A stretch of 64,000 nucleotides of DNA, taken from assembly GCA_024403775.1 (NCBI GenBank), contig JAKSRE010000002.1:1-64000 (forward strand). Direction: 5' to 3'. How positions within the stretch are numbered: the first letter of the stretch is position 1; every line of letters starts with the position of its first letter. This stretch comes from Clostridia bacterium (lineage in GTDB: Bacteria; Bacillota; Clostridia; Saccharofermentanales; Saccharofermentanaceae). Both the position numbers and the translations under genes were made by a program. Positions 53,459 to 61,426 of this stretch are shown here, one piece after another. A model generated the notes under the pieces. That model had not been told where the DNA came from and did no database searches. It saw nothing but the letters and a program-made list of their open reading frames with translations.

Positions 53459-54349
53459 TTGTTATCACGTGGCTTTTTGGAAGCGTTAAAGATTGATGAT
53501 TTGAACAGGAAATGGGGTGTAAGAATCTTGTTTCTTGTTCTTTTGTGTTTGGACTTTTCTTTTTACTTCCTGGATATAGGCGATACTAACTTTGAAGCAC
53601 TTTATAGTCTTTCAAATGATATATTTAGTGGTGCGGTTACGCCAAGTGAGTTTTCACTTGATCAGTTGCCACTTACGACAGGCAATTGGATTAATCTTGG
53701 CTTTAACTTTATTGTTATTCTCGCTAATGTTGTAGGTTCCTTTATATATTGTGGTATGTATGTTAAGGATTTCAGGGAAAATTCTCGTGAATTTGCTTTC
53801 CTTAATCGTCCTTTTGTTATTCGTGTACGTGCTACAACAGATGAAGCTAAGGCTATGAATATGTCTGAAGAAGAAGTGATTGAAAAACTCACTCAAAAAT
53901 TACCCAAATTTCAGGCGATTTCTGTTGGCAATCTGGTGTTTAGAATAGTAATACTTTCTATTATCGCAGTTTTGCTGTTTTTTCCATCCCTAATATTGGT
54001 TTACTATTTGCCATTATTATTGATAATGATTTGTCCTGGATTAATGTTGGCTGTATCATCATATCTGTCTGGTGATTGCGTTTTGGCTGAAGCTTTTGCA
54101 ACAGGCTTTAATAGAATGAAAGGTTTCTATTTTGCCTATATGTCAGGTATTACATCACTCATTTTGCTTTTCATTATAGCCCAGTTCATCTTGGTTTCTG
54201 TTGAAGTAGTTAATTATAGTTGGGTTTATGCTCTTTTGTCTTTCATAACAGTGGTATTTTCTCTTGCTGTAGGCAGATATATGGGAGTTGAACATTGTAT
54301 CATTAATGATTCGATTACCAAGTTTTTTAAGAAAAAACAGGAAATGTGA
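53459..54349 (+). CDS. Multi-pass membrane protein of unknown function
   Basis: The 296-residue protein starts at TTG 53459, eight bases after AAGAGG. I see about six membrane helices (near 23-43, 72-96, 155-180, 182-205, 225-250, 255-275) and a cytosolic loop with a charged EEEVIEKLTQKLPKFQ segment. It has some resemblance to DUF975-type membrane proteins (LAVSSYLSGDCVLAEAFATG before a helix pair), but I do not claim membership. It is likely co-transcribed with the 25-codon ORF. Confidence 0.65.
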   Translation: MLSRGFLEALKIDDLNRKWGVRILFLVLLCLDFSFYFLDIGDTNFEALYSLSNDIFSGAVTPSEFSLDQLPLTTGNWINLGFNFIVILANVVGSFIYCGMYVKDFRENSREFAFLNRPFVIRVRATTDEAKAMNMSEEEVIEKLTQKLPKFQAISVGNLVFRIVILSIIAVLLFFPSLILVYYLPLLLIMICPGLMLAVSSYLSGDCVLAEAFATGFNRMKGFYFAYMSGITSLILLFIIAQFILVSVEVVNYSWVYALLSFITVVFSLAVGRYMGVEHCIINDSITKFFKKKQEM

Positions 54350-54366
54350 TTTTCATATGCTTTATT

Positions 54367-54394
54367 AGAAGTGGCAATATTGTCATTTCTTTTT
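54367..54394 (+). terminator. Terminator after the membrane protein gene
   Basis: A 9-bp stem with two G-U pairs (54367-54375 with 54382-54390), 6-base loop and TTTTT tail. Confidence 0.7.
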
Positions 54395-54507
54395 CAAATG
54401 GCATTATTTGAATTTTATTTCTATTGTTTTTTGATGTTTATTCTATTAATATTTATTTTGATGGTTTATTTAAATCCATTTTTGGTTTTTGTTGGAGGTA
54501 TTAATTT

Positions 54508-55680
54508 ATGGACGTAAAGCAGGAAGCTATTAAGAAGCATACTGAATGGCAAGGCAAGATTGAAGTTATTGCTAGAGCACCAGTAGGTACAAAGGAAGAA
54601 TTGTCAATTGCATACACACCAGGTGTTGCTGAGCCATGTCTTGAGATTTCAAATGATGTAGATTTGTCATATAAGTACACAAGACGTCATAATCTTGTTG
54701 CTGTAGTTACAGATGGTACAGCAGTTCTTGGTCTTGGTGATATTGGACCAGAGGCTGGTATGCCAGTTATGGAAGGTAAGTGTGCTTTGTTTAAGGCATT
54801 CGGTGATGTTGATGCATTCCCACTTTGCATTCGTTCAAAGGATGTAGATACAATCGTTGATACAGTAGCTTTGCTTGCTGGTTCATTCGGTGGTGTTAAC
54901 CTCGAGGATATTTCAGCTCCACGTTGCTTCGAGATTGAGAAGAAGCTCAAGGAGAGATGTGATATTCCTATTTTCCATGACGATCAGCACGGTACAGCAG
55001 TTATTACACTTGCTGGTATTACAAATGCTTTGAAGCTTGTTGGTAAGAAGATTGAGGATATCTCAGTAGTAGTTAATGGTGCTGGTGCAGCTGCAACAGC
55101 TATCACAAAGCTTCTTATCTCAAGAGGTTTGAGTGATGTAGTTCTCTGCGACAGAACTGGTGCTATCTATCAGGGAAGAGAGAAGCTCAATGCTGCTAAG
55201 GAAGAGATTGCTGCTATTACAAACCAGAAGATGAAGAAGGGTTCATTGAAGGATGTTATCGTTGGTGCTGATGTATTTATCGGTGTTTCAGCTCCAGGTG
55301 TTCTTACAGCTGAGATGGTAGCTACAATGGCTAAGGATCCTATCGTATTTGCATGTGCTAACCCAGTACCAGAGATTCTCCCAGATGAGGCTAAGAAGGC
55401 TGGTGTTGCTGTTATGGCTACAGGTCGTTCAGATTTCCCTAACCAGGTTAACAACGTTCTTGCATTCCCAGGTATCTTCCGTGGTGCTTTGGATGTTCGT
55501 GCATCTGATATTAACGATGAGATGAAGATTGCTGCTGCAAACGCTATCGCTGGTATCGTATCTGATGAGGAGCTCAATGCTGAGTACATTCTCCCAGATG
55601 CATTTGATCCACGCGTAGGTAAGGCAGTTGCTGCTGCTGTAGCTCAGGCTGCTCGTGACAGCGGTGTTGCTCGTATCTGA
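54508..55680 (+). CDS. NAD(P)-dependent malic enzyme
   Basis: The enzyme oxidatively decarboxylates malate to pyruvate. The 390 residues match the short bacterial form: SIAYTPGVAEPC, VAVVTDGTAVLGLGDIGPEAGMPVMEGK, the metal-binding FHDDQHGTAV, the cofactor loop VVNGAGAAATA and PEILPDEA. SD TTGGAGG. Codons are strongly biased (GCT, GTT, ATC, AAG), as in asd, which suggests high expression. Monocistronic between two terminators. Confidence 0.94.
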   Translation: MDVKQEAIKKHTEWQGKIEVIARAPVGTKEELSIAYTPGVAEPCLEISNDVDLSYKYTRRHNLVAVVTDGTAVLGLGDIGPEAGMPVMEGKCALFKAFGDVDAFPLCIRSKDVDTIVDTVALLAGSFGGVNLEDISAPRCFEIEKKLKERCDIPIFHDDQHGTAVITLAGITNALKLVGKKIEDISVVVNGAGAAATAITKLLISRGLSDVVLCDRTGAIYQGREKLNAAKEEIAAITNQKMKKGSLKDVIVGADVFIGVSAPGVLTAEMVATMAKDPIVFACANPVPEILPDEAKKAGVAVMATGRSDFPNQVNNVLAFPGIFRGALDVRASDINDEMKIAAANAIAGIVSDEELNAEYILPDAFDPRVGKAVAAAVAQAARDSGVARI

Positions 55681-55700
55681 GCGATTTAATTTAAGAACTT

Positions 55701-55737
55701 AAAAATCGGTATGATATTTTATCGTACCGATTTTTTG
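55701..55737 (+). terminator. Terminator of the malic enzyme gene
   Basis: A 15-bp stem with one G-U (55701-55715 with 55721-55735) and a T-run. The T-run overlaps the -35 box of the next promoter. Confidence 0.85.
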
Positions 55738-55763
55738 TTATTTGTTATTAGTAGTGTTATAAT
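55735..55763 (+). promoter_or_regulatory. Promoter of the Lrp-aminotransferase-prfB operon
   Basis: TTGTTA at 55735-55740, a 17-base spacer and TATAAT at 55758-55763, placed directly on the preceding terminator. Confidence 0.75.
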
Positions 55764-55793
55764 ACGATAATTACTGTATAGGAGATTATTACT

Positions 55794-56282
55794 ATGATAA
55801 ACAGAATTGAATTATTGCGACTTGTTGAGAAAGATGCAAAGCTTACTTCAGACAGAATAGCGGTTATGCTTGATAGTACTGTTGAAGAGGTAGAGGCTGA
55901 ACTTAAAGTTCTTTGTGATGAGAAGGTTATCCTTGGAACAAAAACAGAGATCAACTGGGAAAAGACTGATCTCGAGAGTGTAGTCGCGATGATCGAGGTA
56001 AGAATTACTCCAGTACGTAATAAAGGTTATAACCACATTGCAAGTTTTATCAGTAAATATGAGAAGGTTAAAGCTTGCTACCTTATGAGTGGTGGTTTTG
56101 ATTTAATGATTATTTACGAGGATAAGAATCTTAAAGACGTATCATCCTTTGTATCTGACAGAATTGCTCCATTAGATGGTGTTCTTTCAACTACAACACA
56201 TTTTGTACTTAAGAAGTATAAGGATAACGGTATTTTGTTTGAAGATTCTTCCAATGATGATAGGCAGGCAATTATTTTATGA
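55794..56282 (+). CDS. Lrp/AsnC-family transcriptional regulator
   Basis: The 162 residues have an N-terminal winged helix-turn-helix (about 2-55, NRIELLRLVEKDAKLTSDRI and following) and a RAM ligand-binding domain (about 65-145, with ACYLMSGGFDLMIIYEDKNL). Lrp/AsnC proteins bind amino acids and assemble into octamers. Its stop overlaps the start of the aminotransferase by four bases, a conserved Firmicutes pairing, so it probably controls that gene in response to an amino acid. SD AGGAG. Confidence 0.92.
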   Translation: MINRIELLRLVEKDAKLTSDRIAVMLDSTVEEVEAELKVLCDEKVILGTKTEINWEKTDLESVVAMIEVRITPVRNKGYNHIASFISKYEKVKACYLMSGGFDLMIIYEDKNLKDVSSFVSDRIAPLDGVLSTTTHFVLKKYKDNGILFEDSSNDDRQAIIL

Positions 56283-57478
56283 GTATGAATTATGAAAGCA
56301 AACTGTCGGAGACAGTAAAGATTGTTCCTCCGTCAGCTATTAGACGATTTTTCGATCTCGCTAATGAGATGAAGGGCGAGGTAATATCACTTTCGATAGG
56401 TGAACCTGATTTTGTTACACCATGGAATATTAGAGAAGCAGGTATTAATTCTCTTGTAGATGGATATACACATTATTCTCCTAATGCAGGTTATATTGAA
56501 TCTCGAAAGGCTATTACAGACTATATAAAAAGAAGATATGGGGTTGATTACAATCCTCAGGGTGAATGTCTTGTTACTGTAGGTGGATCAGAAGGTCTTG
56601 ACTTGGCTGCAAGAGCTCTAATTAACCCTGGCGATGAAGTTATAATTGTAGAGCCATGTTTTGTTGCATATAAGGCTACAGTTTTATTTGCGCATGGAGT
56701 TCCAAAGATTATATCTACAAAACAGGAAAACGACTTTAAACTTATGCCTGAAGAACTTGAAGAAGCAATTACTGATAAGACTAAATATCTTATTATGGGT
56801 TTCCCAAGTAATCCTACTGGTGCTGTAATGACAATGAAGGAACTTGAGGGAATAAAAGAAGTTCTTCTTAGACATCCAGATGTTATTGTTATATCTGATG
56901 AACTTTATTGTGAACTTAATTACACAGGTTCTAATCCAGCTTCGCTTGCCTGTTTTGAGGAACTTAGAGACCGTGTTATTATGATTAATGGTTTTTCTAA
57001 GTCCTATGCTATGACTGGTTTTAGAATTGGTTATGTTCTTGGTCCTAAGGAACTTATTGCTCCTATGACAAAGATTCACCAATACTGTATAATGTGTTCT
57101 CCTTCAACATCGCAGTTTGCAATTATTGAAGCTGCATCAAATGGAGATGAGGCAATTGCTGAGATGAGAGAGGAATATAACCATAGAAGAAGAGTCCTTA
57201 TGCAGGGCTTGAAGGATGCAGGACTTGAGTGCTTTACTCCATATGGAGCGTTTTATGCATTCCCATCAATTAAGGGATTAGGAATGTCTTCTGAGAAATT
57301 TTGTGAGAAATTTCTTATGGAGAAGCATGTTGCTATCGTTCCTGGTAATGCATTTGGCGAATGTGGTGAAGGCCATGTAAGAATATCTTACGCAGCTTCT
57401 ATGAATGATATTATTGAAGCTATGAAACGATTAGATGAATTTGTAAAAGAGATAAAGGAAGGAAAATACGATGCTTGA
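56279..57478 (+). CDS. PLP-dependent aminotransferase of the PatA/AspC group
   Basis: The 399-residue fold-type I aminotransferase begins with KIVPPSAIRRFFDLA and SLSIGEPDF, typical of the group encoded next to Lrp regulators. Other motifs are YSPNAGYIESRKAI, FPSNPTGAVM, SDELYCEL and the Schiff-base Lys in INGFSKSYAMTGFRIGY, with the substrate Arg in GHVRISYA. Likely substrates are aspartate, alanine or an N-acetyl-diaminopimelate precursor. Coupled by overlap to lrp upstream and to prfB (eight bases) downstream. Confidence 0.93.
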   Translation: MSMNYESKLSETVKIVPPSAIRRFFDLANEMKGEVISLSIGEPDFVTPWNIREAGINSLVDGYTHYSPNAGYIESRKAITDYIKRRYGVDYNPQGECLVTVGGSEGLDLAARALINPGDEVIIVEPCFVAYKATVLFAHGVPKIISTKQENDFKLMPEELEEAITDKTKYLIMGFPSNPTGAVMTMKELEGIKEVLLRHPDVIVISDELYCELNYTGSNPASLACFEELRDRVIMINGFSKSYAMTGFRIGYVLGPKELIAPMTKIHQYCIMCSPSTSQFAIIEAASNGDEAIAEMREEYNHRRRVLMQGLKDAGLECFTPYGAFYAFPSIKGLGMSSEKFCEKFLMEKHVAIVPGNAFGECGEGHVRISYAASMNDIIEAMKRLDEFVKEIKEGKYDA

Positions 57479-58580
57479 ATTTGACAATATACGTTTAGAA
57501 CTTGAGAGCTTTGAAGTTCCAGTTGCTACGCTCAAGGATTCATTGCATATTGATCATGTTTTAACTGAGATTTCTGAGCTTGAAGCTAGAACACAGGAAC
57601 CAGATTTCTGGAATAATGTTGAAAAAGCTCAGCAGCTTCAGACTAAACTTAAGAGACTTCAGAAGAAGGTGGATACTTTTAAAGATTTGAGTAATCAAAG
57701 AGAAGATTTACTTGTTCTTTGTGAACTCGGAAATGAGGCCGAAGATCTAGATTCTCTTGAAGAACTAAAAACTGGTATGGAAGAGTTTAAAACAAGTTTT
57801 GAGAAGATGAGACTTGAGACTCTTCTTACAGGTGAATATGATAAGAATAATGCTATTCTTACTTTACATGCTGGTGCAGGTGGAACTGAGGCTCAGGACT
57901 GGGTAAGTATGCTTTACAGAATGTATATGAGATGGGCAGAAAGCAACGGTTTTGAAGTTAAGGTATTGGAATATCTTGATGGTGATGAGGCTGGTATTAA
58001 GAGCTGTTCTATCATGGTTACAGGTGAGAATGCCTATGGCTTTTTGAGATCTGAACTTGGTGTTCATCGTCTTGTAAGAATTTCACCTTTTGATGCTTCA
58101 GGAAGAAGACATACTTCATTTGCTTCTTGTGAAGTAATGCCAGAACTTGATAACACAATTGATATTAAGATTGATCCAACAGATCTTCGTGTTGATACAT
58201 ATCGTTCTACTGGTAAGGGTGGTCAGCATATTAATAAGACAGACTCTGCTGTTCGACTTACACATATTCCAACAGGCGTTGTTGTTGCTTGTCAGTCTGA
58301 GCGTTCTCAGATTCAGAACCGTGAGACTGCTATGAATATGCTTAAGGCTAAGCTTTTCGCTCTTGCTCAGGCTGCTCAGATGGAGAAGATTGAAGACCTT
58401 AAGGGTAATCAGATGGATATTGCCTGGGGTTCTCAGATAAGATCTTATGTATTCTGTCCATACACAATGGTAAAGGATCACAGAACTGGTTTTGAAGTAG
58501 TGGATGTTGACTCTGTAATGGATGGCAATATTGATGGCTTCATTAATTCATTCTTGTCTGGAGATAAGATAGAAAAGTAA
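57471..58580 (+). CDS. prfB: Peptide chain release factor 2, without programmed frameshift
   Basis: RF2 releases peptides at UGA and UAA. The 369 residues contain the SPF recognition tripeptide in VRISPFDASGRRH and the catalytic GGQ in STGKGGQHINKTDSAVR. In most bacteria prfB is interrupted near codon 25 by a CUUUGAC +1 frameshift site; here the matching place reads TLKDSLHIDHVL in one continuous frame, so autoregulation by frameshifting is absent. The start overlaps the aminotransferase by eight bases. Confidence 0.94.
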   Translation: MLEFDNIRLELESFEVPVATLKDSLHIDHVLTEISELEARTQEPDFWNNVEKAQQLQTKLKRLQKKVDTFKDLSNQREDLLVLCELGNEAEDLDSLEELKTGMEEFKTSFEKMRLETLLTGEYDKNNAILTLHAGAGGTEAQDWVSMLYRMYMRWAESNGFEVKVLEYLDGDEAGIKSCSIMVTGENAYGFLRSELGVHRLVRISPFDASGRRHTSFASCEVMPELDNTIDIKIDPTDLRVDTYRSTGKGGQHINKTDSAVRLTHIPTGVVVACQSERSQIQNRETAMNMLKAKLFALAQAAQMEKIEDLKGNQMDIAWGSQIRSYVFCPYTMVKDHRTGFEVVDVDSVMDGNIDGFINSFLSGDKIEK

Positions 58581-58599
58581 TTTGTTTTGTAAGTATAGG

Positions 58600-58629
58600 A
58601 GAGAGGTCATTATGACCTCTCTTTTTTTG
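58600..58629 (+). terminator. Terminator of the Lrp-aminotransferase-prfB operon
   Basis: A 10-bp stem (58600-58609 with 58613-58622) with TTA loop and a run of seven T. Confidence 0.85.
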
Positions 58630-58642
58630 CCTAATATAACTA

Positions 58643-58671
58643 ACAAAAAAAGGACTGACAAGTCAGTCCTT
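58643..58671 (-). terminator. Terminator of the T/E/A-repeat membrane protein gene
   Basis: On the minus strand an 8-bp perfect stem (58651-58658 with 58663-58670) with a 4-base loop is followed by TTTTTTTGTT. Confidence 0.8.
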
Positions 58672-58696
58672 AATTTAGTGTAGATTTTAACTTGGA

Positions 58697-60847
58697 TTAT
58701 GTGTTCCAGTCGAAGTAGTAAGATGAGATGCTGTAAGTAGTTACAGAAGACTCAGTTGTAACCTTGACTGTACCGAGGAAAGTCTCGCCTGCAGGGATAC
58801 TAATATTAGACTTAGGAGTACCAACCCATGTGTTGTCATTTGTCTGAGTAAATGTGAAATACTCAGAAGTAACATTGGTAATCTTTGAATTACATGAGAG
58901 TCTAACAGATACAGTATTAAGTGAATCAGAAAGAACTGCATCAACAGAACCATAGTTCTCAAGTTTCAAATCAAATACGAATCCACTATCTGTAGTAGAA
59001 GTATTCTTGATTCCCTGATAGAAAGTAAGTACAGGAGCAGAACCAGAGGATGTTGCTCTAGCAGTAGTTGTTGCTGCTGTTGTTGTCGTTGTAGTAGTAG
59101 CCTCTGTGGTTGTAGTAGTTGTTGTTGCTTCTGTCGTTGTAGCAGTAGTAGTAGCCTCAGTTGTTGTGGCAGTAGTAGTAGCTTCTGTTGTAGCTTCAGT
59201 AGTTGTTGCTGTAGTAGTAGCTTCTGTTGTTGCCTCAGTTGTGGCTTCTGTAGTCTCTTCTGTTGTTTCCTCAGTAGTTTCCTCTGTAGTTGTTGCAGCA
59301 GTAGTAGCCTCAGTTGTTGTTGCAGTAGTAGTAGCTTCTGTTGTTGCCTTGGCAGTAGTTGTTGTCTCCTCTGCTGTAGTAGTAGCCTCAGCCTCTGTTG
59401 TCTCCTCAATCTCGATGACTGTAGTATTCTCTGGTTCATTCTTATTGAATGCAGAAGAAATCTTACCCCAGTTCTCAAAAACAACTAATGCGATAAGAAC
59501 AAGTGCCAAAGCGATAATAAGACCAATAATACCTTTAACACCTGGATCTTTTTCTTCCTTGGCTGTCTTCTTTTTATTCTTATTCTTTGCTACAGGTGTA
59601 ATAGGTGCAATATCAGGAGCCTTGCTCTTAGTTGGCGCCTTACTAGTATTATCAACTGCACCTGGACGGCTCTTTGCAGGAGCACTTGTTGGAATTGGTT
59701 TTGATATTGCAGGACGTGCAAGAGGTTTATTACTTACATCACTAATTCCTGAAGTATCCGTATTTGGAACAATTTCTGCAGCTGGTTCAGCGTTAACTTC
59801 TGGCATAACCTCAGGCATAACCTCAGGTTTAACTTCAGGTTTAACTTCCGGCTTAATTTCTGGTTCTTTTGAAACGTCGACTTTTTTAAATGGTGAGATT
59901 GAACCTGGATCATCTGCTACAGATATTGAAGCTACAATTTCCTCAGTTGATGGAATATCTACAGGTGCTTTTTCAGCAGGTTTGTCAGCTGCTTTACGTT
60001 CAGTTCTTGCAACAGGATTATTCTCAGAACTAAATTCAGATTTAGCGAAAGGCGATTTCTTGCTAAAAGCATTTACACCAGAAGAAACCTTACCAAACGA
60101 TTCTGGCTTAAAATCATCAGCTGGTTTTTCAGTTTTCTTTTCATCAGCTGGAAGTTTAAATTCTTCAACAGGGAAGTCCAAATCTGCTTTTGCCTTCTCT
60201 CTTGCAGCAACTTTTGGATCAACAGGATCTTTCTTTGCTACTGGAGTTGCTGGCTTTGGAGTAGAAGTAGCTGACGAATTTACTTTACCAGAAACAGTAG
60301 GGAATACTGGCGCAGATTTAAAAGGATTGATTGTAGAGTCTGGAACGAATGAATCAAACTCATCGTCAAACAAATCATTACTATTAGCAGATGCAGGTGC
60401 TGCTGGGGTGTTAATAGCAACAGTTTCTGGGAAATCAAGACCAAAATCAGAAGACTTAGAAACTGGTGAGGGTGTATCATCTACTGAAATCTTGTCCAAA
60501 GGCTTGAATGCTGATACATTACTATCAATTTTGAAATCACTAAAGTCATCAAAATCATCAGTAAACTCGTCAACAGGTGGGAACTTCTGATCGTTTAATT
60601 CTGATTTAAGTTTCTCAGATACACTGGAAGCAGTAGGATCATTAGCTTTAAAAGAAATAGCAAATGATTCAAAATCTTTATCGAGTTCATCTAAATCAGA
60701 AGAATCTACTGTCTGACTAGAAGAATGACTGCTGCTAAATAACTTTGGTTCTTCAGAAGCAGTTGGCTTATTGTCTAATGCATCATTGTTTGGGGTATCA
60801 TTTCCAAACAAACGATCATTGTTGTTGTCATCTGAATTAAAAAGCAT
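58697..60847 (-). CDS. Bitopic membrane protein with disordered cytosolic part and outer beta-domain on a T/E/A stalk
   Basis: The 716-residue protein is not recognised. It has no signal peptide: about 435 residues of Ser/Asp/Pro/Lys-rich disordered sequence with DDFDDFSDFK-type acidic patches and an EVKPEVKPEVMPEV repeat precede one membrane helix (about 439-458, IIGLIIALALVLIALVVF). Outside lies a Thr/Glu/Ala repeat stalk (about 475-605) and a beta-sandwich-like C-terminal domain (about 610-716). The long cytosolic half may be a phosphorylation or scaffolding region, and its acidic style recalls the repeat protein of the kinase operon. ATG follows GAGAGG. Monocistronic. Confidence 0.75.
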   Translation of the reverse strand: MLFNSDDNNNDRLFGNDTPNNDALDNKPTASEEPKLFSSSHSSSQTVDSSDLDELDKDFESFAISFKANDPTASSVSEKLKSELNDQKFPPVDEFTDDFDDFSDFKIDSNVSAFKPLDKISVDDTPSPVSKSSDFGLDFPETVAINTPAAPASANSNDLFDDEFDSFVPDSTINPFKSAPVFPTVSGKVNSSATSTPKPATPVAKKDPVDPKVAAREKAKADLDFPVEEFKLPADEKKTEKPADDFKPESFGKVSSGVNAFSKKSPFAKSEFSSENNPVARTERKAADKPAEKAPVDIPSTEEIVASISVADDPGSISPFKKVDVSKEPEIKPEVKPEVKPEVMPEVMPEVNAEPAAEIVPNTDTSGISDVSNKPLARPAISKPIPTSAPAKSRPGAVDNTSKAPTKSKAPDIAPITPVAKNKNKKKTAKEEKDPGVKGIIGLIIALALVLIALVVFENWGKISSAFNKNEPENTTVIEIEETTEAEATTTAEETTTTAKATTEATTTATTTEATTAATTTEETTEETTEETTEATTEATTEATTTATTTEATTEATTTATTTEATTTATTTEATTTTTTTEATTTTTTTAATTTARATSSGSAPVLTFYQGIKNTSTTDSGFVFDLKLENYGSVDAVLSDSLNTVSVRLSCNSKITNVTSEYFTFTQTNDNTWVGTPKSNISIPAGETFLGTVKVTTESSVTTYSISSYYFDWNT
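59057..59415. repeat. Low-complexity Thr/Glu/Ala-coding repeat
   Basis: About 360 bases of degenerate 9-15 base units encode TTEATT/TEETT-type repeats on the minus strand. They form the stalk of the membrane protein. The unit number is likely variable between strains because near-identical units are adjacent. Confidence 0.85.
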
Positions 60848-60945
60848 AATATACCTCTCATATAATAAACATATATTTAATAATAAGATAATTTTTAACT
60901 TTTTACAATAGAACTACATTTCATTGTGTTTACAAAATTTAGTGA

Positions 60946-60974
60946 TTGACAACGCATGGGTAAAGTGATATTAT
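60946..60974 (+). promoter_or_regulatory. Promoter of tRNA-Leu/tRNA-fMet
   Basis: TTGACA at 60946-60951, a 17-base spacer and TATTAT at 60969-60974. Confidence 0.88.
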
Positions 60975-60998
60975 CATCTAGCACAAATAAACGGATTG

Positions 60999-61085
60999 GC
61001 TCGTGTGGCGGAATCGGCAGACGCAACGGACTTAAAATCCGTCGGAGTAAAATCCGTACCGGTTCAAGTCCGGTCACGAGCACCA
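60999..61085 (+). tRNA. tRNA-Leu (TAA)
   Basis: An 87-base type II tRNA with long variable arm and encoded CCA. The anticodon loop CTTAAAA gives TAA. Acceptor GCTCGTG/CACGAGC pairs fully. Confidence 0.95.
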
Positions 61086-61104
61086 TTATTTCGTGTGCTA
61101 ATAT

Positions 61105-61181
61105 CGCGGAGTGGAGCAGTTGGTAGCTTGCTGGGCTCATAACCCAGAGGTCGCGAGGTTCGAGTCCCGCCTCCGCAACCA
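61105..61181 (+). tRNA. Initiator tRNA-fMet (CAT)
   Basis: A 77-base tRNA with anticodon CAT. The initiator features are visible: C1-A72 mismatch at the end of the acceptor stem (CGCGGAG/CTCCGCA) and three consecutive G-C pairs in the anticodon stem (GGG CTCATAA CCC). Confidence 0.95.
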
Positions 61182-61186
61182 CGTAA

Positions 61187-61216
61187 GGTCACAACATAAG
61201 TTGTGACCATTTTTTT
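61187..61216 (+). terminator. Terminator after tRNA-fMet
   Basis: An 8-bp perfect stem (61187-61194 with 61201-61208), 6-base loop and a run of T. Confidence 0.85.
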
Positions 61217-61280
61217 GTCCATTTTCGAGAAGAAATAGCAAGTGGACATTTTTGGTACATGATGTCTAGTATCATCTGGG

Positions 61281-61286
61281 TATAAT
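61281..61286 (+). promoter_or_regulatory. -10 box of the SAM-riboswitch transcript
   Basis: TATAAT places the start near 61293, about 13 bases before the riboswitch P1 stem. No clear -35 with 17-base spacing is visible (CATGAT at 61258-61263), so an activator or extended contacts may be needed. Confidence 0.55.
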
Positions 61287-61305
61287 CGAACAAAAGATAT
61301 AAATA

Positions 61306-61412
61306 CCATATAGAGTATGTGAGGGACAAGCCCAGTGATCATACGACAACCTGCTATTTAGTAAGGTGCCAATGCTTGAATGATGGTTTTTCTAATCAGC
61401 ATACTTATATGG
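61306..61412 (+). promoter_or_regulatory. SAM-I riboswitch (S-box)
   Basis: The conserved core is present in order: GAGGGAC (61321-61327), GCCC (61330-61333), TGA, then GACAACC (61345-61351) and GGTGCCAA (61365-61372). P1 pairs 61306-61312 with 61406-61412 (7 bp), P2 pairs 61315-61319 with 61340-61344, P3 closes with AGG, and P4 spans about 61374-61400. The SD of the next gene (AGAGG, 61417-61421) begins five bases after P1 and there is no terminator, so SAM binding may block ribosome access. SAM-I elements normally repress methionine/cysteine genes when SAM is high. Confidence 0.85.
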
Positions 61413-61426
61413 AGAAAGAGGTAAGT

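Noticed and set aside
59106..60590. 494-codon plus-strand open frame rich in Val/Ala/Ser
   Set aside because: It is the antisense reading of the Thr/Glu/Ala-coding repeat; composition explains the lack of stops and it has no SD or recognisable protein features.
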